Positions 44,018 to 52,455 of a stretch of DNA of 64,000 bases are shown here, piece by piece (the stretch's first letter is position 1; every line of letters starts with the position of its first letter). The position numbers and the translations under genes were made by a program. This stretch comes from CAZYAK01 sp964403335 (GTDB lineage Bacteria > Patescibacteriota > Gracilibacteria > Peribacterales > Peribacteraceae): positions 62,001 to 126,000 of the forward strand of contig CAYOFI010000001.1 in assembly GCA_964403335.1 (NCBI GenBank). Direction: 5' to 3'. The notes under the pieces are model-generated. The model did not search any database and was not told the origin of the DNA. It saw nothing but the letters and a program-made list of their open reading frames with translations.

Positions 44018-45448
44018 TTGTCCCTCCTGCGCATTCTCCGGCAGACGTGGCAAATACTCCTGTTTGCGGGCATTTTGGTGGGTTTTGTGACGGGGATGGG
44101 GGCCGGGTTTTACCTGCGCGGCCAGGCGTTGATGGAAGAGCAGTTGAAGGAGAAATTGCGGGATACGGCCGCGGTTGCTGTGCAGCAATTGGATGCGGAG
44201 GTCATTGATCGCATCCATAGTCCCGCAGACATGGGGGATCCCGGTTTCATGGACATGGTGAAGCGCTTGGGCAATATCCGCGGCAGCATTTCCGCCATCC
44301 GTTTCGTGTACGTGATGCGCAAGACGCAGGACCCGGATGTCTTGGAATTCGTGGCGGATGCGGATTCGCTGGCGACCGATGCGCAGTTGGATATAAACGG
44401 GAACGGCGCGGTGGAGGAAGACGAAGAGGCGTCGTATCCCGGCGATCAGTACGATATTTCCAGTATTCCCACGCTCCAAAACGATGCGTTTGCCGGACCG
44501 ACTGTGGATGCGACGGTGACGACGGATCAGTGGGGTTCGCTCATTTCCGGCTATGCGCCGGTGGTGGATAAAAACGGCAATGTCGTCGCCGTTTTGGGAA
44601 TCGATATGGATGCCGAGCAATTCTTCCGTCTCACGCAGCGCATCTTCTCTCCCGTCGCATTCCTGCTTGTGATGTTGACGGCCGTGATGTTCGCCGCGTA
44701 CGTGTTCTTGTTCCTCTGGAACCGCCGCGTGGAAAATTTGAAGCGCATCGATGATGAACGCAGCGCGCTCCTCACCATCTCTTCGCACCAATTGGGCACG
44801 CCGCTCACGGTGTTCAAATGGAGTTTGGAATCGCTGCAAGAAAGCGCCGAAAAGGGAACGCTGACGCAGGACTTTGCGGAAGAGGCGCGGAACATGGAGA
44901 GGGGAATCGCGCAGCTCAACAGCATTTTGGATGAAATGCGCCGCGCGGCGCAGATGGAACAGGGGAAGTTCGCGTACAAGGCCGAGTGGGCGTACATCCG
45001 CGAGATCATCGTGGATACGGTGCACGCGTGCGAGGAGGATCTGCGTGCGCGCAAACTCTCCGTGCAGTTGGATGTCGACGGCAATCTGCGCTTACCGCTC
45101 GACCGCATCCTCATCAGCGGTGTGATGCACGAGCTGGTGCAGAACGCCATTACGTTTTCCAAGCCGGAATCCGTCATTCATGTGTCCGCACAGCGGCACG
45201 GCAAAGAAGCGCTGATCGAAGTGCGCGACGAAGGCATCGGCATTCCGTCCAAAGATCAATCGCGCATGTTCAGCAAGTTCGTGCGCGGGGCAAACGCGCA
45301 TCTGTCCCGCCCCGACGGCAACGGCTTGGGACTGTTCGTCGCCAAGACCGTTATTCTTAAAGCCGGCGGCCACATCTGGTTGAAGAGCGTGGAAGGCAAA
45401 GGCACGAGTATCTTTATCACGCTGCCGATCCCGTCGGTCGAGGCGTAA
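44018..45448 (+). CDS. Sensor histidine kinase with extracytoplasmic sensor and EF-hand-like loop
   Basis: Two helices (residues about 12-35 and 207-235) bound a PDC/CHASE-like sensor with SGYAPVVDKNGNVVAVLGID. Within it DINGNGAVEEDE has the spacing of an EF-hand calcium loop. The kinase part has the His in ISSHQLGTPLTVF, an HQL variant of the usual HEL, and N, G1 and G2 boxes (VQNAITF, DEGIGI, GNGLGLFV). Translation begins at TTG; a TATAAT box precedes it by about 20 nt. No adjacent response regulator is visible. Length 476 residues. Confidence 0.88.
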   Translation: MSLLRILRQTWQILLFAGILVGFVTGMGAGFYLRGQALMEEQLKEKLRDTAAVAVQQLDAEVIDRIHSPADMGDPGFMDMVKRLGNIRGSISAIRFVYVMRKTQDPDVLEFVADADSLATDAQLDINGNGAVEEDEEASYPGDQYDISSIPTLQNDAFAGPTVDATVTTDQWGSLISGYAPVVDKNGNVVAVLGIDMDAEQFFRLTQRIFSPVAFLLVMLTAVMFAAYVFLFLWNRRVENLKRIDDERSALLTISSHQLGTPLTVFKWSLESLQESAEKGTLTQDFAEEARNMERGIAQLNSILDEMRRAAQMEQGKFAYKAEWAYIREIIVDTVHACEEDLRARKLSVQLDVDGNLRLPLDRILISGVMHELVQNAITFSKPESVIHVSAQRHGKEALIEVRDEGIGIPSKDQSRMFSKFVRGANAHLSRPDGNGLGLFVAKTVILKAGGHIWLKSVEGKGTSIFITLPIPSVEA

Positions 45449-45800
45449 TGGCGCGCAGTGCGGCGTAGGAGAGCAGCACAAGAGCCGTGGCGATGAAGGC
45501 TCCCAAGGACGGCAAGAAGCCGTCGCCGTTTAACAAAAACGAGAACCCCGCTCCGATCGTATCAATGGTCAGTCCCGCGTATGCCCACTCGCGCAGGAAG
45601 CGCACTTTGTTCTGCCAGATGCCGATCAGCCCCAGCACTTTCGCCCACCCCACGATTGTCGCGAGGTAGGCGGGATAGTGCAGGCGGGTCATCAATGCGA
45701 CCGCCTCGGGTGTTTGCAAAATATCGAAGATCGCGCCCAGTCCCAGGAAGAGCGTGATGAGAATCGTGAAGACGTAGTAGGCGATCGTCCAGGATTTCAT
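45417..45800 (-). CDS. DoxX-like membrane protein, copy 2
   Basis: Four membrane helices and the patterns ILQTPEAVALMTRLHYPAYL and GWAKVLGLIGIWQ show the DoxX-like family. It is a paralogue of the upstream gene (45797-46165), which shares PEAVxVMNRLQYPAYL and AKILGIIGIWQ. Its 3' end overlaps the convergent kinase gene by 32 bases. Function in the family is unclear, sometimes linked to redox. Confidence 0.82.
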   Translation of the reverse strand: MKSWTIAYYVFTILITLFLGLGAIFDILQTPEAVALMTRLHYPAYLATIVGWAKVLGLIGIWQNKVRFLREWAYAGLTIDTIGAGFSFLLNGDGFLPSLGAFIATALVLLSYAALRAITPRPTGSAA

Positions 45801-46165
45801 TTGACGGTTTTGCGGAAGCTCACGTAGGAGACGAGGGTGATCACCAGACCGATCAGGGGGCCGGACGCGTAGGCCATTCCGTCACCCACGATCAGGTGCG
45901 AAAGGAACGCGCCGAAGAGATCGATCACCAAACCGGCATACGCCCACTCGCGCAGGAAGTGCCACTTGGTCTGCCAGATACCGATGATGCCGAGGATTTT
46001 TGCGTAACCCACGATCAAGAGCAGATACGCGGGGTACTGCAGACGATTCATGACTTCGACCGCTTCGGGCACCTGCATGATGTCAAAAATCGATCCCGGC
46101 ACGATGAAAAGCGACAGCAGAATCGTGCTGACGTAGTAGGTGATGGTCCAACCTTTGGTACGCAT
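45797..46165 (-). CDS. DoxX-like membrane protein, copy 1
   Basis: Same four-helix plan as copy 2, with FDIMQVPEAVEVMNRLQYPA. The stop overlaps the start of copy 2 by four bases, so both are translated together. Start at 46165 preferred over 46222; a TATGCT box precedes it by about 27 nt. Confidence 0.82.
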   Translation of the reverse strand: MRTKGWTITYYVSTILLSLFIVPGSIFDIMQVPEAVEVMNRLQYPAYLLLIVGYAKILGIIGIWQTKWHFLREWAYAGLVIDLFGAFLSHLIVGDGMAYASGPLIGLVITLVSYVSFRKTVK

Positions 46166-46265
46166 GGGGTGGGGAGGAAAGAAGATGAAAGCAAGCATAG
46201 CACCAGCCCCACTCGCACGCACTTGCCGATCGTCCTATACTCTCTGCATTCTTCCTGTCTTCTTT

Positions 46266-46649
46266 ATGAAAATTCTCCGCATCGTTCTCCGCGTCCTTCT
46301 CTGTCTGCTCCTGCTCCTGCCCATCTTGGGTGTATTCGGCGTCTTCCCCGCGCCGACTGCGGATTTGTACACGCCAAGCGGGTGGGCGTTCATGGAAACT
46401 CTGATGAATGCGCGCTACCTGATGCCGGTCATGGGTGTGGTCTTTGTCGCGTCTTTTATTCTGACGATCATGAACCGCATGGCGCTTGTGACCATTCTGC
46501 TCGCGCCCGTCACCGTGAACATCGTCTGTTTCCACGCGTTTGTGGATACCGGTCTCTTCACTCCTTCTTCCAGTCTCGGCCTGCTCCTGCTGGCGCTGAA
46601 CGTGTTCTTCCTCTGGGATAACCGCAAGAAGTACAAGGCGCTGTGGTGA
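46266..46649 (+). CDS. DoxX-family membrane protein
   Basis: Four membrane helices in 127 residues with a family-like core (GWAFMETLMNARYLMPVMGV). The gene is divergent from the DoxX-like pair. TATACT lies 24 nt before the ATG; the leader is pyrimidine-rich and has no ribosome binding site. Confidence 0.75.
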   Translation: MKILRIVLRVLLCLLLLLPILGVFGVFPAPTADLYTPSGWAFMETLMNARYLMPVMGVVFVASFILTIMNRMALVTILLAPVTVNIVCFHAFVDTGLFTPSSSLGLLLLALNVFFLWDNRKKYKALW

Positions 46650-46658
46650 CGTCGACCG

Positions 46659-47180
46659 ATGAAAAAAATCACTACCCGTCCGCATGTCGTCACCGTCCAT
46701 GACCTCATGCAAAAGGCCAAGTACACGCTCAGTGAACCGATGGGGAAGAATTTTGATGAGCGATTTACGCCGGATCTCACGCCCAAAGAGATGCTCGCAC
46801 TGGGGATTTTTGGCGGCAAGTACATGACCGATTGCCGCGAGGAATTTTCCGCCGACTGGTTCACGCACGCCAAGCTCTGTCCCGAACGCCACGATCCAAA
46901 ACTCAATTTCTTCGGCATCAACGCCAGTCAACCGCTGAGTGTGTGGCGAAAGAAAGGATGGATCCACCCCGCCGACCCGCGTGGATGGTTCCAGTGGTAC
47001 TGCAGGTACTACATGGGCCGGCGCATGCCGGAGGAAGACGACCGCCAGATCAAACGATGGCTCGCCATCAAGCGGCACATCGCGCAGATTAAAAAAAATT
47101 GCCACCGTGGCGATCCCACGTGCCGCCCACGTCAGCGCCAGGCGGTCTTGCATTGGGCGTATGACAGCAGGAAGATGTAA
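46659..47180 (+). CDS. Conserved hypothetical protein (FGGKYMTDC family)
   Basis: A soluble protein of 173 residues without signal or membrane helix. The pattern GIFGGKYMTDCREEFSADWF, then CPERHDPKLNFFGINASQPL and GWFQWYCRYYMGRRMPEED, is recognisable as a small family present in bacteria and some eukaryotes. No catalytic role known. It follows the DoxX-family gene by 9 nt. Confidence 0.75.
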   Translation: MKKITTRPHVVTVHDLMQKAKYTLSEPMGKNFDERFTPDLTPKEMLALGIFGGKYMTDCREEFSADWFTHAKLCPERHDPKLNFFGINASQPLSVWRKKGWIHPADPRGWFQWYCRYYMGRRMPEEDDRQIKRWLAIKRHIAQIKKNCHRGDPTCRPRQRQAVLHWAYDSRKM

Positions 47181-47201
47181 GTTCATTCACCCTTCTTTTA
47201 C

Positions 47202-47597
47202 ATGGATGCATATACTTGGTACGGTGAACTTCTCAAGCCGTCGTGGGCCCCGCCCGCATGGCTGTTTGGTCCGGTGTGGACGGTTTTGTATGTGATCATC
47301 GCGATCTCTTTCGGGTCCGTGTTCTTGCGTGTTTTCCGCAAACGCATGCCTGCTGCCGTGGCAGTGCCATTCGTAGTGAACCTCGTCGCGAACTTCGCGT
47401 ACACGCCGTTGCAATTCCAACTGCGCAGCAATCTCTTGGCCAGCATCGATATCCTTATCGTCCTCAGCACCATCATCTGGGCGATGATCGCCGTCTGGCC
47501 GCATGACCGCCGTGTGACCTACGCGCAAATTCCCTACCTGGCGTGGGTGAGCTTCGCGACGGTGTTGCAGCTGACGATCACCGTGATGAATGCGTGA
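47202..47597 (+). CDS. tspO: TspO/MBR-family membrane protein
   Basis: Four to five helices in 131 residues with the typical tryptophan-rich first part (WYGELLKPSWAPPAWLFGPVWTVLYVIIAIS) and an aromatic core (NFAYTPLQFQL). TspO proteins bind tetrapyrroles and participate in porphyrin or stress signalling. The 3' end overlaps that of the convergent trhO gene by 20 bases. Confidence 0.87.
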   Translation: MDAYTWYGELLKPSWAPPAWLFGPVWTVLYVIIAISFGSVFLRVFRKRMPAAVAVPFVVNLVANFAYTPLQFQLRSNLLASIDILIVLSTIIWAMIAVWPHDRRVTYAQIPYLAWVSFATVLQLTITVMNA

Positions 47598-48375
47598 TGC
47601 TGGCGCATCGCGTGCATGTACTGGATGTCGCCGGATCCCCGCACTCGCTGCAAAGTTTGTACGTCGATGACGGTTGCAAATTTTGATCGACAGCTACGCG
47701 CTCATCAAACACAAAACACTCGCCTTCGAATGCGTCTTCGGGAAATTGTTCCAGGTACGCCAGTATCCCGCCTTCCAATTGGTACACGTTTTGATAGCCC
47801 TGCTCTTCCATACTGAAGATCGCTTTCTCGCACCGGATGCCGCCGGTGCAGTACATCATCACCGTTTTGTCTTTTGGGATGGACGCGGCTTTCATGGCAG
47901 CGGGGAATTCCTGAAAATTGTCGATGGCGGGCGTGAGGGCATTCTTGAACTTCCCGATGTTACTCTCGTACGTATTGCGCGTATCGATCACCACGACATC
48001 TTCGCGTTCCAGCATGTGTTTCCACTCGCGCGGAGTCAGATGACGATGTCTCCCGCTCGGTGCGGCATTTTTCTGTTTGAACGTGATCAGTTCAGGCTTG
48101 ATCTTCACGGACCATTTTTTAAACACTTCCCGCGGCGCACTGCTGTCTTTGAACACGATATCGCTCTTCAATCCACGCAGATGTTCCTTCCATTCGGCGA
48201 TCACGTCTGCCGTTCCGCACACAGTCGAGTTGATGCCTTCGGGCGCGAGCAGAACCAAGCCCTTCATACCCTGCGTGGAACCAAATGTTTTCAGTTCAGA
48301 TTGCAACGTCTTCAGTTCCGCCTCGGTGAGAGGGAAGAAGGCGTAGGAGGCGGTGATGGAGAGGGGATGAACCAT
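47578..48375 (-). CDS. trhO: tRNA uridine hydroxylase TrhO (rhodanese family)
   Basis: An N-terminal acylphosphatase-like half with GLVLLAPEGINSTVCG precedes a rhodanese domain with the active Cys in MYCTGGIRCEKA. A Cys-rich C-terminus (CSECGDPATSSTCTRCA) completes the family. The family makes 5-hydroxyuridine at the wobble position of tRNA. The start at 48375 begins MVHPLSITASYAFFPL; an ATG six bases upstream is also possible. Confidence 0.88.
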   Translation of the reverse strand: MVHPLSITASYAFFPLTEAELKTLQSELKTFGSTQGMKGLVLLAPEGINSTVCGTADVIAEWKEHLRGLKSDIVFKDSSAPREVFKKWSVKIKPELITFKQKNAAPSGRHRHLTPREWKHMLEREDVVVIDTRNTYESNIGKFKNALTPAIDNFQEFPAAMKAASIPKDKTVMMYCTGGIRCEKAIFSMEEQGYQNVYQLEGGILAYLEQFPEDAFEGECFVFDERVAVDQNLQPSSTYKLCSECGDPATSSTCTRCASITHSSR

Positions 48376-48385
48376 GGGCATGACA

Positions 48386-49021
48386 TCATACATGTTTGCG
48401 GGCTTTGGGACGCTTCCATTCCTTGATTTTTCCCATCTCCCGCTCAATCTTGTCCGCCTTTCGCAAGCGCGCTATTTGCGAGCGGTTGAGGATGGGGTAG
48501 TGACGGACGGTGAACAGATAATTGTAGATGTCCCAAATCTGATCCTCCCTCGTCATCCAATTTGTCGTATCAAACCGCGAGAGATCGATGGCCCCGGAAT
48601 ACGCGCGCAAAGTTTTCTCTCCGTCATTGGTGAAATATTCATGAAAGTATGACAGCGCCAACTCGCGAATGGTTTTGTACACAGCCTCGCGGTACCGCAA
48701 CACGCCGTGATTGGTTTTACTGATCGCGCCCCAATGTCCATCGATCTGGAAGATGGCAACCACATGGTCGTAATCATGCGCTGCCGACTTCAGGTCCATG
48801 ATAAGCGGCTTCCATCCTGCAACTCTCAACATCGCAGCCGCCAGCACCGCCCCCTCCACGCAATGCGCCCGCCGCTCCTTCAACACCTGCCGCGGCGACA
48901 AACACGTCTGCTTCCCCACCTCAAAATTCATCGGAATCGTATCCAAAAAATCCTGAATCTTTTTCGGGGTGTTGTGGGGGCGGATGATTTTCAGTTCTTC
49001 TGCGCTGAAGCCGGGGGGCAT
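48386..49021 (-). CDS. Transglutaminase-like Cys protease-fold protein
   Basis: A triad is readable: Cys in RRAHCVEGAVLAAAMLR, His in AHDYDHVVAIF and, less securely, an acidic partner. The GHWGAISKTNHG segment supports a transglutaminase-like core. The protein is 211 residues, cytosolic, of unknown substrate. TATACT lies 7 nt before the ATG. It lies upstream of trhO by 10 nt in the same direction. Confidence 0.75.
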   Translation of the reverse strand: MPPGFSAEELKIIRPHNTPKKIQDFLDTIPMNFEVGKQTCLSPRQVLKERRAHCVEGAVLAAAMLRVAGWKPLIMDLKSAAHDYDHVVAIFQIDGHWGAISKTNHGVLRYREAVYKTIRELALSYFHEYFTNDGEKTLRAYSGAIDLSRFDTTNWMTREDQIWDIYNYLFTVRHYPILNRSQIARLRKADKIEREMGKIKEWKRPKARKHV

Positions 49022-49074
49022 GGAGGGGAGTATAGCGATTAGGGATGGAGGTACCGTCTTGCTAAAATGTATCT

Positions 49075-49578
49075 ATGTTTACTAAGGAGGGATTTGAAAA
49101 ACTGAAATCAATGGCAGATGTTTTAGATCTGTCACCAATGGATTTTGAATATTTTTGTAAATTTTTCTTGGAGAGCATTGGATATCAACATGTATTTGTG
49201 ACGGAAAAATTTGGTGAACATCATGCGGATGGAGGAGTAGATATTCGTTGTGAACTGAATAATCAAAAAGTGGATGTCCAGTGCAAGAAATGGGGTCCTA
49301 GATTTAACAACTATATGAAAATTGCGCCTGTGCGAGAGCTTGGCGGATGTATGTTGCGAGACAAGGTACCCCTAGGCGTTTTTATTGGATTGCTTGGCTA
49401 TGACGCTAATACCAAAAGAGATGCCGTAAAAATGAGCATTCGGCTGATAGATGGAGATGAAATTGCAAATCATATGCGTTCGATGAATCCTCGGTTCAAT
49501 CCATCAAGCAAAAGATCTCTATTGCAGAGATTGTGGCGCCTATTTAGCAAATTTATTCGGCGGATTTTTTGGTTGTAA
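49075..49578 (+). CDS. Mrr-like restriction endonuclease domain protein (AT-rich)
   Basis: A PD-(D/E)xK core is visible as HADGGVDIRCELNNQKVDVQCKKW, here with Gln-Cys-Lys as in Mrr-like enzymes, preceded by a helical FEYFCKFFLESIGY. Codon use is much richer in A and T than in neighbouring genes, suggesting transfer. The C-terminal 30 residues are basic and aromatic (KRSLLQRLWRLFSKFIRRI), perhaps membrane- or DNA-binding. TAAAAT ends 6 nt before the ATG. It probably cleaves modified or foreign DNA, but no methyltransferase partner is visible. Confidence 0.75.
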   Translation: MFTKEGFEKLKSMADVLDLSPMDFEYFCKFFLESIGYQHVFVTEKFGEHHADGGVDIRCELNNQKVDVQCKKWGPRFNNYMKIAPVRELGGCMLRDKVPLGVFIGLLGYDANTKRDAVKMSIRLIDGDEIANHMRSMNPRFNPSSKRSLLQRLWRLFSKFIRRIFWL

Positions 49579-49628
49579 AAGAGTATTCGTAGAGAGAAAT
49601 AACTGTCTTCCTTTTTTCTACCCAATCT

Positions 49629-49657
49629 TTGGCATAGGCTTGCTATTTTGCTATAAT
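49629..49657 (+). promoter_or_regulatory. Promoter of the tmRNA gene
   Basis: TTGGCA (49629-49634) and TATAAT (49652-49657) are separated by 17 bases, a near-consensus sigma-70-type promoter. Transcription would start about 36 nt before the mature tmRNA 5' end, leaving a leader for RNase P to remove. Confidence 0.8.
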
Positions 49658-49699
49658 CGATTGCTCGATCTATTACATCACTGCCAGACGATCCACCAT

Positions 49700-50124
49700 G
49701 GGGATGACAGGTTTCGACAGCGTGATTCATGGTGCGTGATCGCCTCCGTCCGGGATGGCAACGGTTCCCGATACCCACTTGTTGCAAACCATACATGCCA
49801 AAACGGCATATCGCAGCGTGAACGCTAAGGTCGCTCGCTTCGTGAATGAGGTTTCCTCCTTCACGTTCGCTCCGTCCCTCGTTCTCGCCGCCTAAGTTTC
49901 CCTTTGCGGAAACACGTCTGCCCTCCGACTCCGCTACGAGGAATCAGACGTCACTAGCGGACTGGACTCTCATCGGACTTCGTGAGAACACCAGTATCCA
50001 GAAGTCATCCCTCGCTCCTCATGCTTGATCGTTCGTGAGAGGATGCGAGTATCGCAACGATCATGACGGTACGGGCATCCGTGCTACACGTTGGACCCGG
50101 GTTCAATTCCCGGCATCTCCACCA
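49700..50124 (+). ncRNA. ssrA: Transfer-messenger RNA (tmRNA)
   Basis: The 5' end GGGGATGACAGGTTTCGACA is the hallmark tRNA-like start. The 3' end has the T-arm GGGTTCAATTCCC and closes with CATCTCCACCA, which pairs with the 5' GGGGATG (one G-U). The internal reading frame ends at a TAA at 49893-49895 after LVLAA, the expected proteolysis tag end. With resumption at 49797 the tag would have 32 residues, or a few fewer if it resumes later; this is long. Length 425 nt, single-piece. Confidence 0.93.
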
Positions 50125-50208
50125 TTCGACTCGCCAGCTGCTGCGCAGCGAGGCTCGCTCATGGTAAACCACGTACCTTTGGAGCATCTTTTTTGCCGTA
50201 TGTATGTT

Positions 50209-50589
50209 TCACACCACCGGCACCCGCGACGAATGATGATGGAAGATTTTCCACTCACCGTCGATCTTTTGCCAGACCATCGTAAAGCGCGCATCGACTT
50301 GTTGTTCCGCGCCTTCCATGGTGAGTGTGAATCGGTAGACCCCGCAGTGAAGATAGCTCTGTTCGGCAATCTCTATCACGTGTTCCTCCACCATGGATAC
50401 GGTCGGAAGAAACGACCCGAAGAAGGTGAAGTATTCCATAAGTCCGTCGTGATCGGTGATCACTTTTTTCGCCATCGTGGGGAGAAGCGTCGCGTTGCCG
50501 GTGTAGAGTGCGGCCACGTTCTTGGGTTCACGCGTCAGCAGAGCGGCTTCCCAGCGGGCGAAGTTGGCGGTGGCGAGGGTGGAATTCAT
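50209..50589 (-). CDS. SnoaL-like/NTF2-fold protein
   Basis: The 126 residues follow the NTF2-like plan: FARWEAALLTREPKNVAALY, then ATLLPTMAKKVITD, and a C-terminal VDARFTMVWQKIDGEWKIFHHHSS. This matches calcium/calmodulin-kinase-II-association or DUF4440-like domains. No catalytic residues can be named. TATAGT stands 6 nt before the ATG. Base composition is like the chromosome average, not like the two AT-rich neighbours. Confidence 0.83.
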   Translation of the reverse strand: MNSTLATANFARWEAALLTREPKNVAALYTGNATLLPTMAKKVITDHDGLMEYFTFFGSFLPTVSMVEEHVIEIAEQSYLHCGVYRFTLTMEGAEQQVDARFTMVWQKIDGEWKIFHHHSSRVPVV

Positions 50590-50793
50590 GCCGCCACTAT
50601 AGGGATAGGCAGAAGGGAATTCGATGCTTTTTTTGGCTTTAAAGACTCCTCTTTATGCTCCCTTATAGGAATTGGTGACGTGAAATATGCTGAAAATCGT
50701 CGGGCAGCGATGTGGCGGAGCTAGCACTATGTTTGTTAGGATTTAGCAGATTTCTAACATGCATTTATCAGAATTTATTAATTGTATAAATAA

Positions 50794-50821
50794 TTGACAG
50801 AATGTAATTGTTTGAAATAAT
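50794..50821 (+). promoter_or_regulatory. Promoter of the AT-rich nuclease-like gene
   Basis: TTGACA (50794-50799) and AATAAT (50816-50821) are 16 bases apart, and the ATG comes 8 nt after the -10 box, so the transcript should be leaderless. The 200 bases upstream (50590-50793) show no gene. Confidence 0.65.
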
Positions 50822-50829
50822 CGTAACAA

Positions 50830-52440
50830 ATGACTATGTCTGAAACGAAAAATGAAAAATCGGAAGAGACACCCGGTATAGAAACCGAAAATAAAATGTC
50901 CAAGATACCGTTACTCTTAGACTATAAAAGAGAAAAATTGCAAGAAGTGTTAGTGTCTCAATCTACAGTTGAGACTTGTCAGTTAATTAGGAATCATTTC
51001 CCAACTAGTTCGGAGTGGCATGCCGTTTTAAATCCCGGAAGGAAGCCATCGCTAAAAACTGTAAAAGTGAGGTCATACAGAGAATTGGTTAGCAGATTGG
51101 GACTGGATGGAGATCCAACGACAGATATTAAAATATGGATGGCTGCTGCAAAAATTGTTTATGGATCCGAAGATCCATTTCTTAAACGTCTTCTAATAGA
51201 GGATGAAGAATTATCGAAAAATGATAATGAAGAACATGGGACGATTGTGGAGATATGGAAACAGGAAATTATTGAACAACTTCCAACTGCACAAGATTGG
51301 TTAGTCGTTTCTCTTCTTAGGGATCCAAGATATTGGATTCCGAATAGAAAGAAAAAAAAGAAACAGAAATTGAATTTAGATCCAATAAAAAAATTGGCAA
51401 AAAAATGTAAAATTCAATTTAGTAATTTGGATCAGGGGAGAGAAAAAATAAAGCTCGGTAGAAGAATCTATGGAAGATTTAATTCAACACTAGCTGATGC
51501 TGAGATATATGAATTAAGTAGAGGGAAATTACAGAATGAAAATGTAGATTTTTCCATTGAAAATGGAACGCTTGTTATTTCATCGCGAAACATCATGATT
51601 GGTTCATCTGACGGTGTTATTGAAGTAAAAAGTCCGGAAACAGCATTAGTTGATTTCGTAAAATCAGAGGTTAATGATCATCTTGAAGGGCGTCGGAAAA
51701 AACTTACACCAAACTCAATACTTCAAGAAAGATATAAAACATCTTTGAAGATTTTTCAGTATTTACAATCGGGTTTGAATACACGTGAATTACTTTATAG
51801 AAGATATATTCTGAATGGTGGAGGTAATAAAATTGTTGCAAACAATGAAATCGATCTAATTCTCAATAGAATACGTTGTGAGATTGGTTTGTTTGAAAGA
51901 GAAGAGAGTGAAGAAATGAGCTCAAATTCTGAAATAGCTCAAATGGTGAACGCAATTCCTGAGGCTATTGATTGGTTCGCAGTTCGTGATTTCTCAGCGG
52001 ATGAATTTGAAAGATGGGAACGATGCAGAAAACAAGCTAGAACAATAAAACAAATGTTAGGAATGTTGTTTCAAATGAATGACTTCGAAGAAGGTTTTGC
52101 GATGAGTTTAAGTGAATATGGACTATTTTCTTATATTGAAAAACAACTTGAAATAGGTGGAATTTTTTACCCAGGACTCAATGGCAATAAGCCTATTTAT
52201 CGTTTCAGAAATGGTCATTGTAAACTGCCAGATTTTCAGGTGAAAGGAATGCGAAAGGTAATAGAGCTTTATGGAAAAGTTCATTATGATCGCGGGGATG
52301 ACTCAGCTGAGCTTGTTAGCTTGTATGCAGAAATTGGTGTTGATGCAAGAGTGTACTGGGCTCACGAGATTAGCGGAAAGAAAAGGCGGCCTGCAATCGA
52401 AGACATTTTGCAGTGGATTAACAGAGATCTGCCTCAATAA
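50830..52440 (+). CDS. AT-rich protein with three diverged internal repeats and a C-terminal nuclease-like domain
   Basis: The first three quarters contain three related segments, IRNHFPTSSEWHAVLNPGRK, IIEQLPTAQDWLVVSLLRD and VNAIPEAIDWFAVRDF. Each is followed by a basic helical stretch; they may be DNA- or RNA-binding modules. The C-terminal 100 residues (PIYRFRNGHCKLPDFQVKGM then KVIELYGKVHYDR and RVYWAHEI) have the layout of Vsr/PD-(D/E)xK-type endonucleases found in homing or mobile elements. Codon use is strongly AT-biased against the chromosome, so acquisition is likely. The full architecture is not one I recognise. Length 536 residues. Confidence 0.65.
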   Translation: MTMSETKNEKSEETPGIETENKMSKIPLLLDYKREKLQEVLVSQSTVETCQLIRNHFPTSSEWHAVLNPGRKPSLKTVKVRSYRELVSRLGLDGDPTTDIKIWMAAAKIVYGSEDPFLKRLLIEDEELSKNDNEEHGTIVEIWKQEIIEQLPTAQDWLVVSLLRDPRYWIPNRKKKKKQKLNLDPIKKLAKKCKIQFSNLDQGREKIKLGRRIYGRFNSTLADAEIYELSRGKLQNENVDFSIENGTLVISSRNIMIGSSDGVIEVKSPETALVDFVKSEVNDHLEGRRKKLTPNSILQERYKTSLKIFQYLQSGLNTRELLYRRYILNGGGNKIVANNEIDLILNRIRCEIGLFEREESEEMSSNSEIAQMVNAIPEAIDWFAVRDFSADEFERWERCRKQARTIKQMLGMLFQMNDFEEGFAMSLSEYGLFSYIEKQLEIGGIFYPGLNGNKPIYRFRNGHCKLPDFQVKGMRKVIELYGKVHYDRGDDSAELVSLYAEIGVDARVYWAHEISGKKRRPAIEDILQWINRDLPQ

Positions 52441-52455
52441 AAATCCCACTCATTT

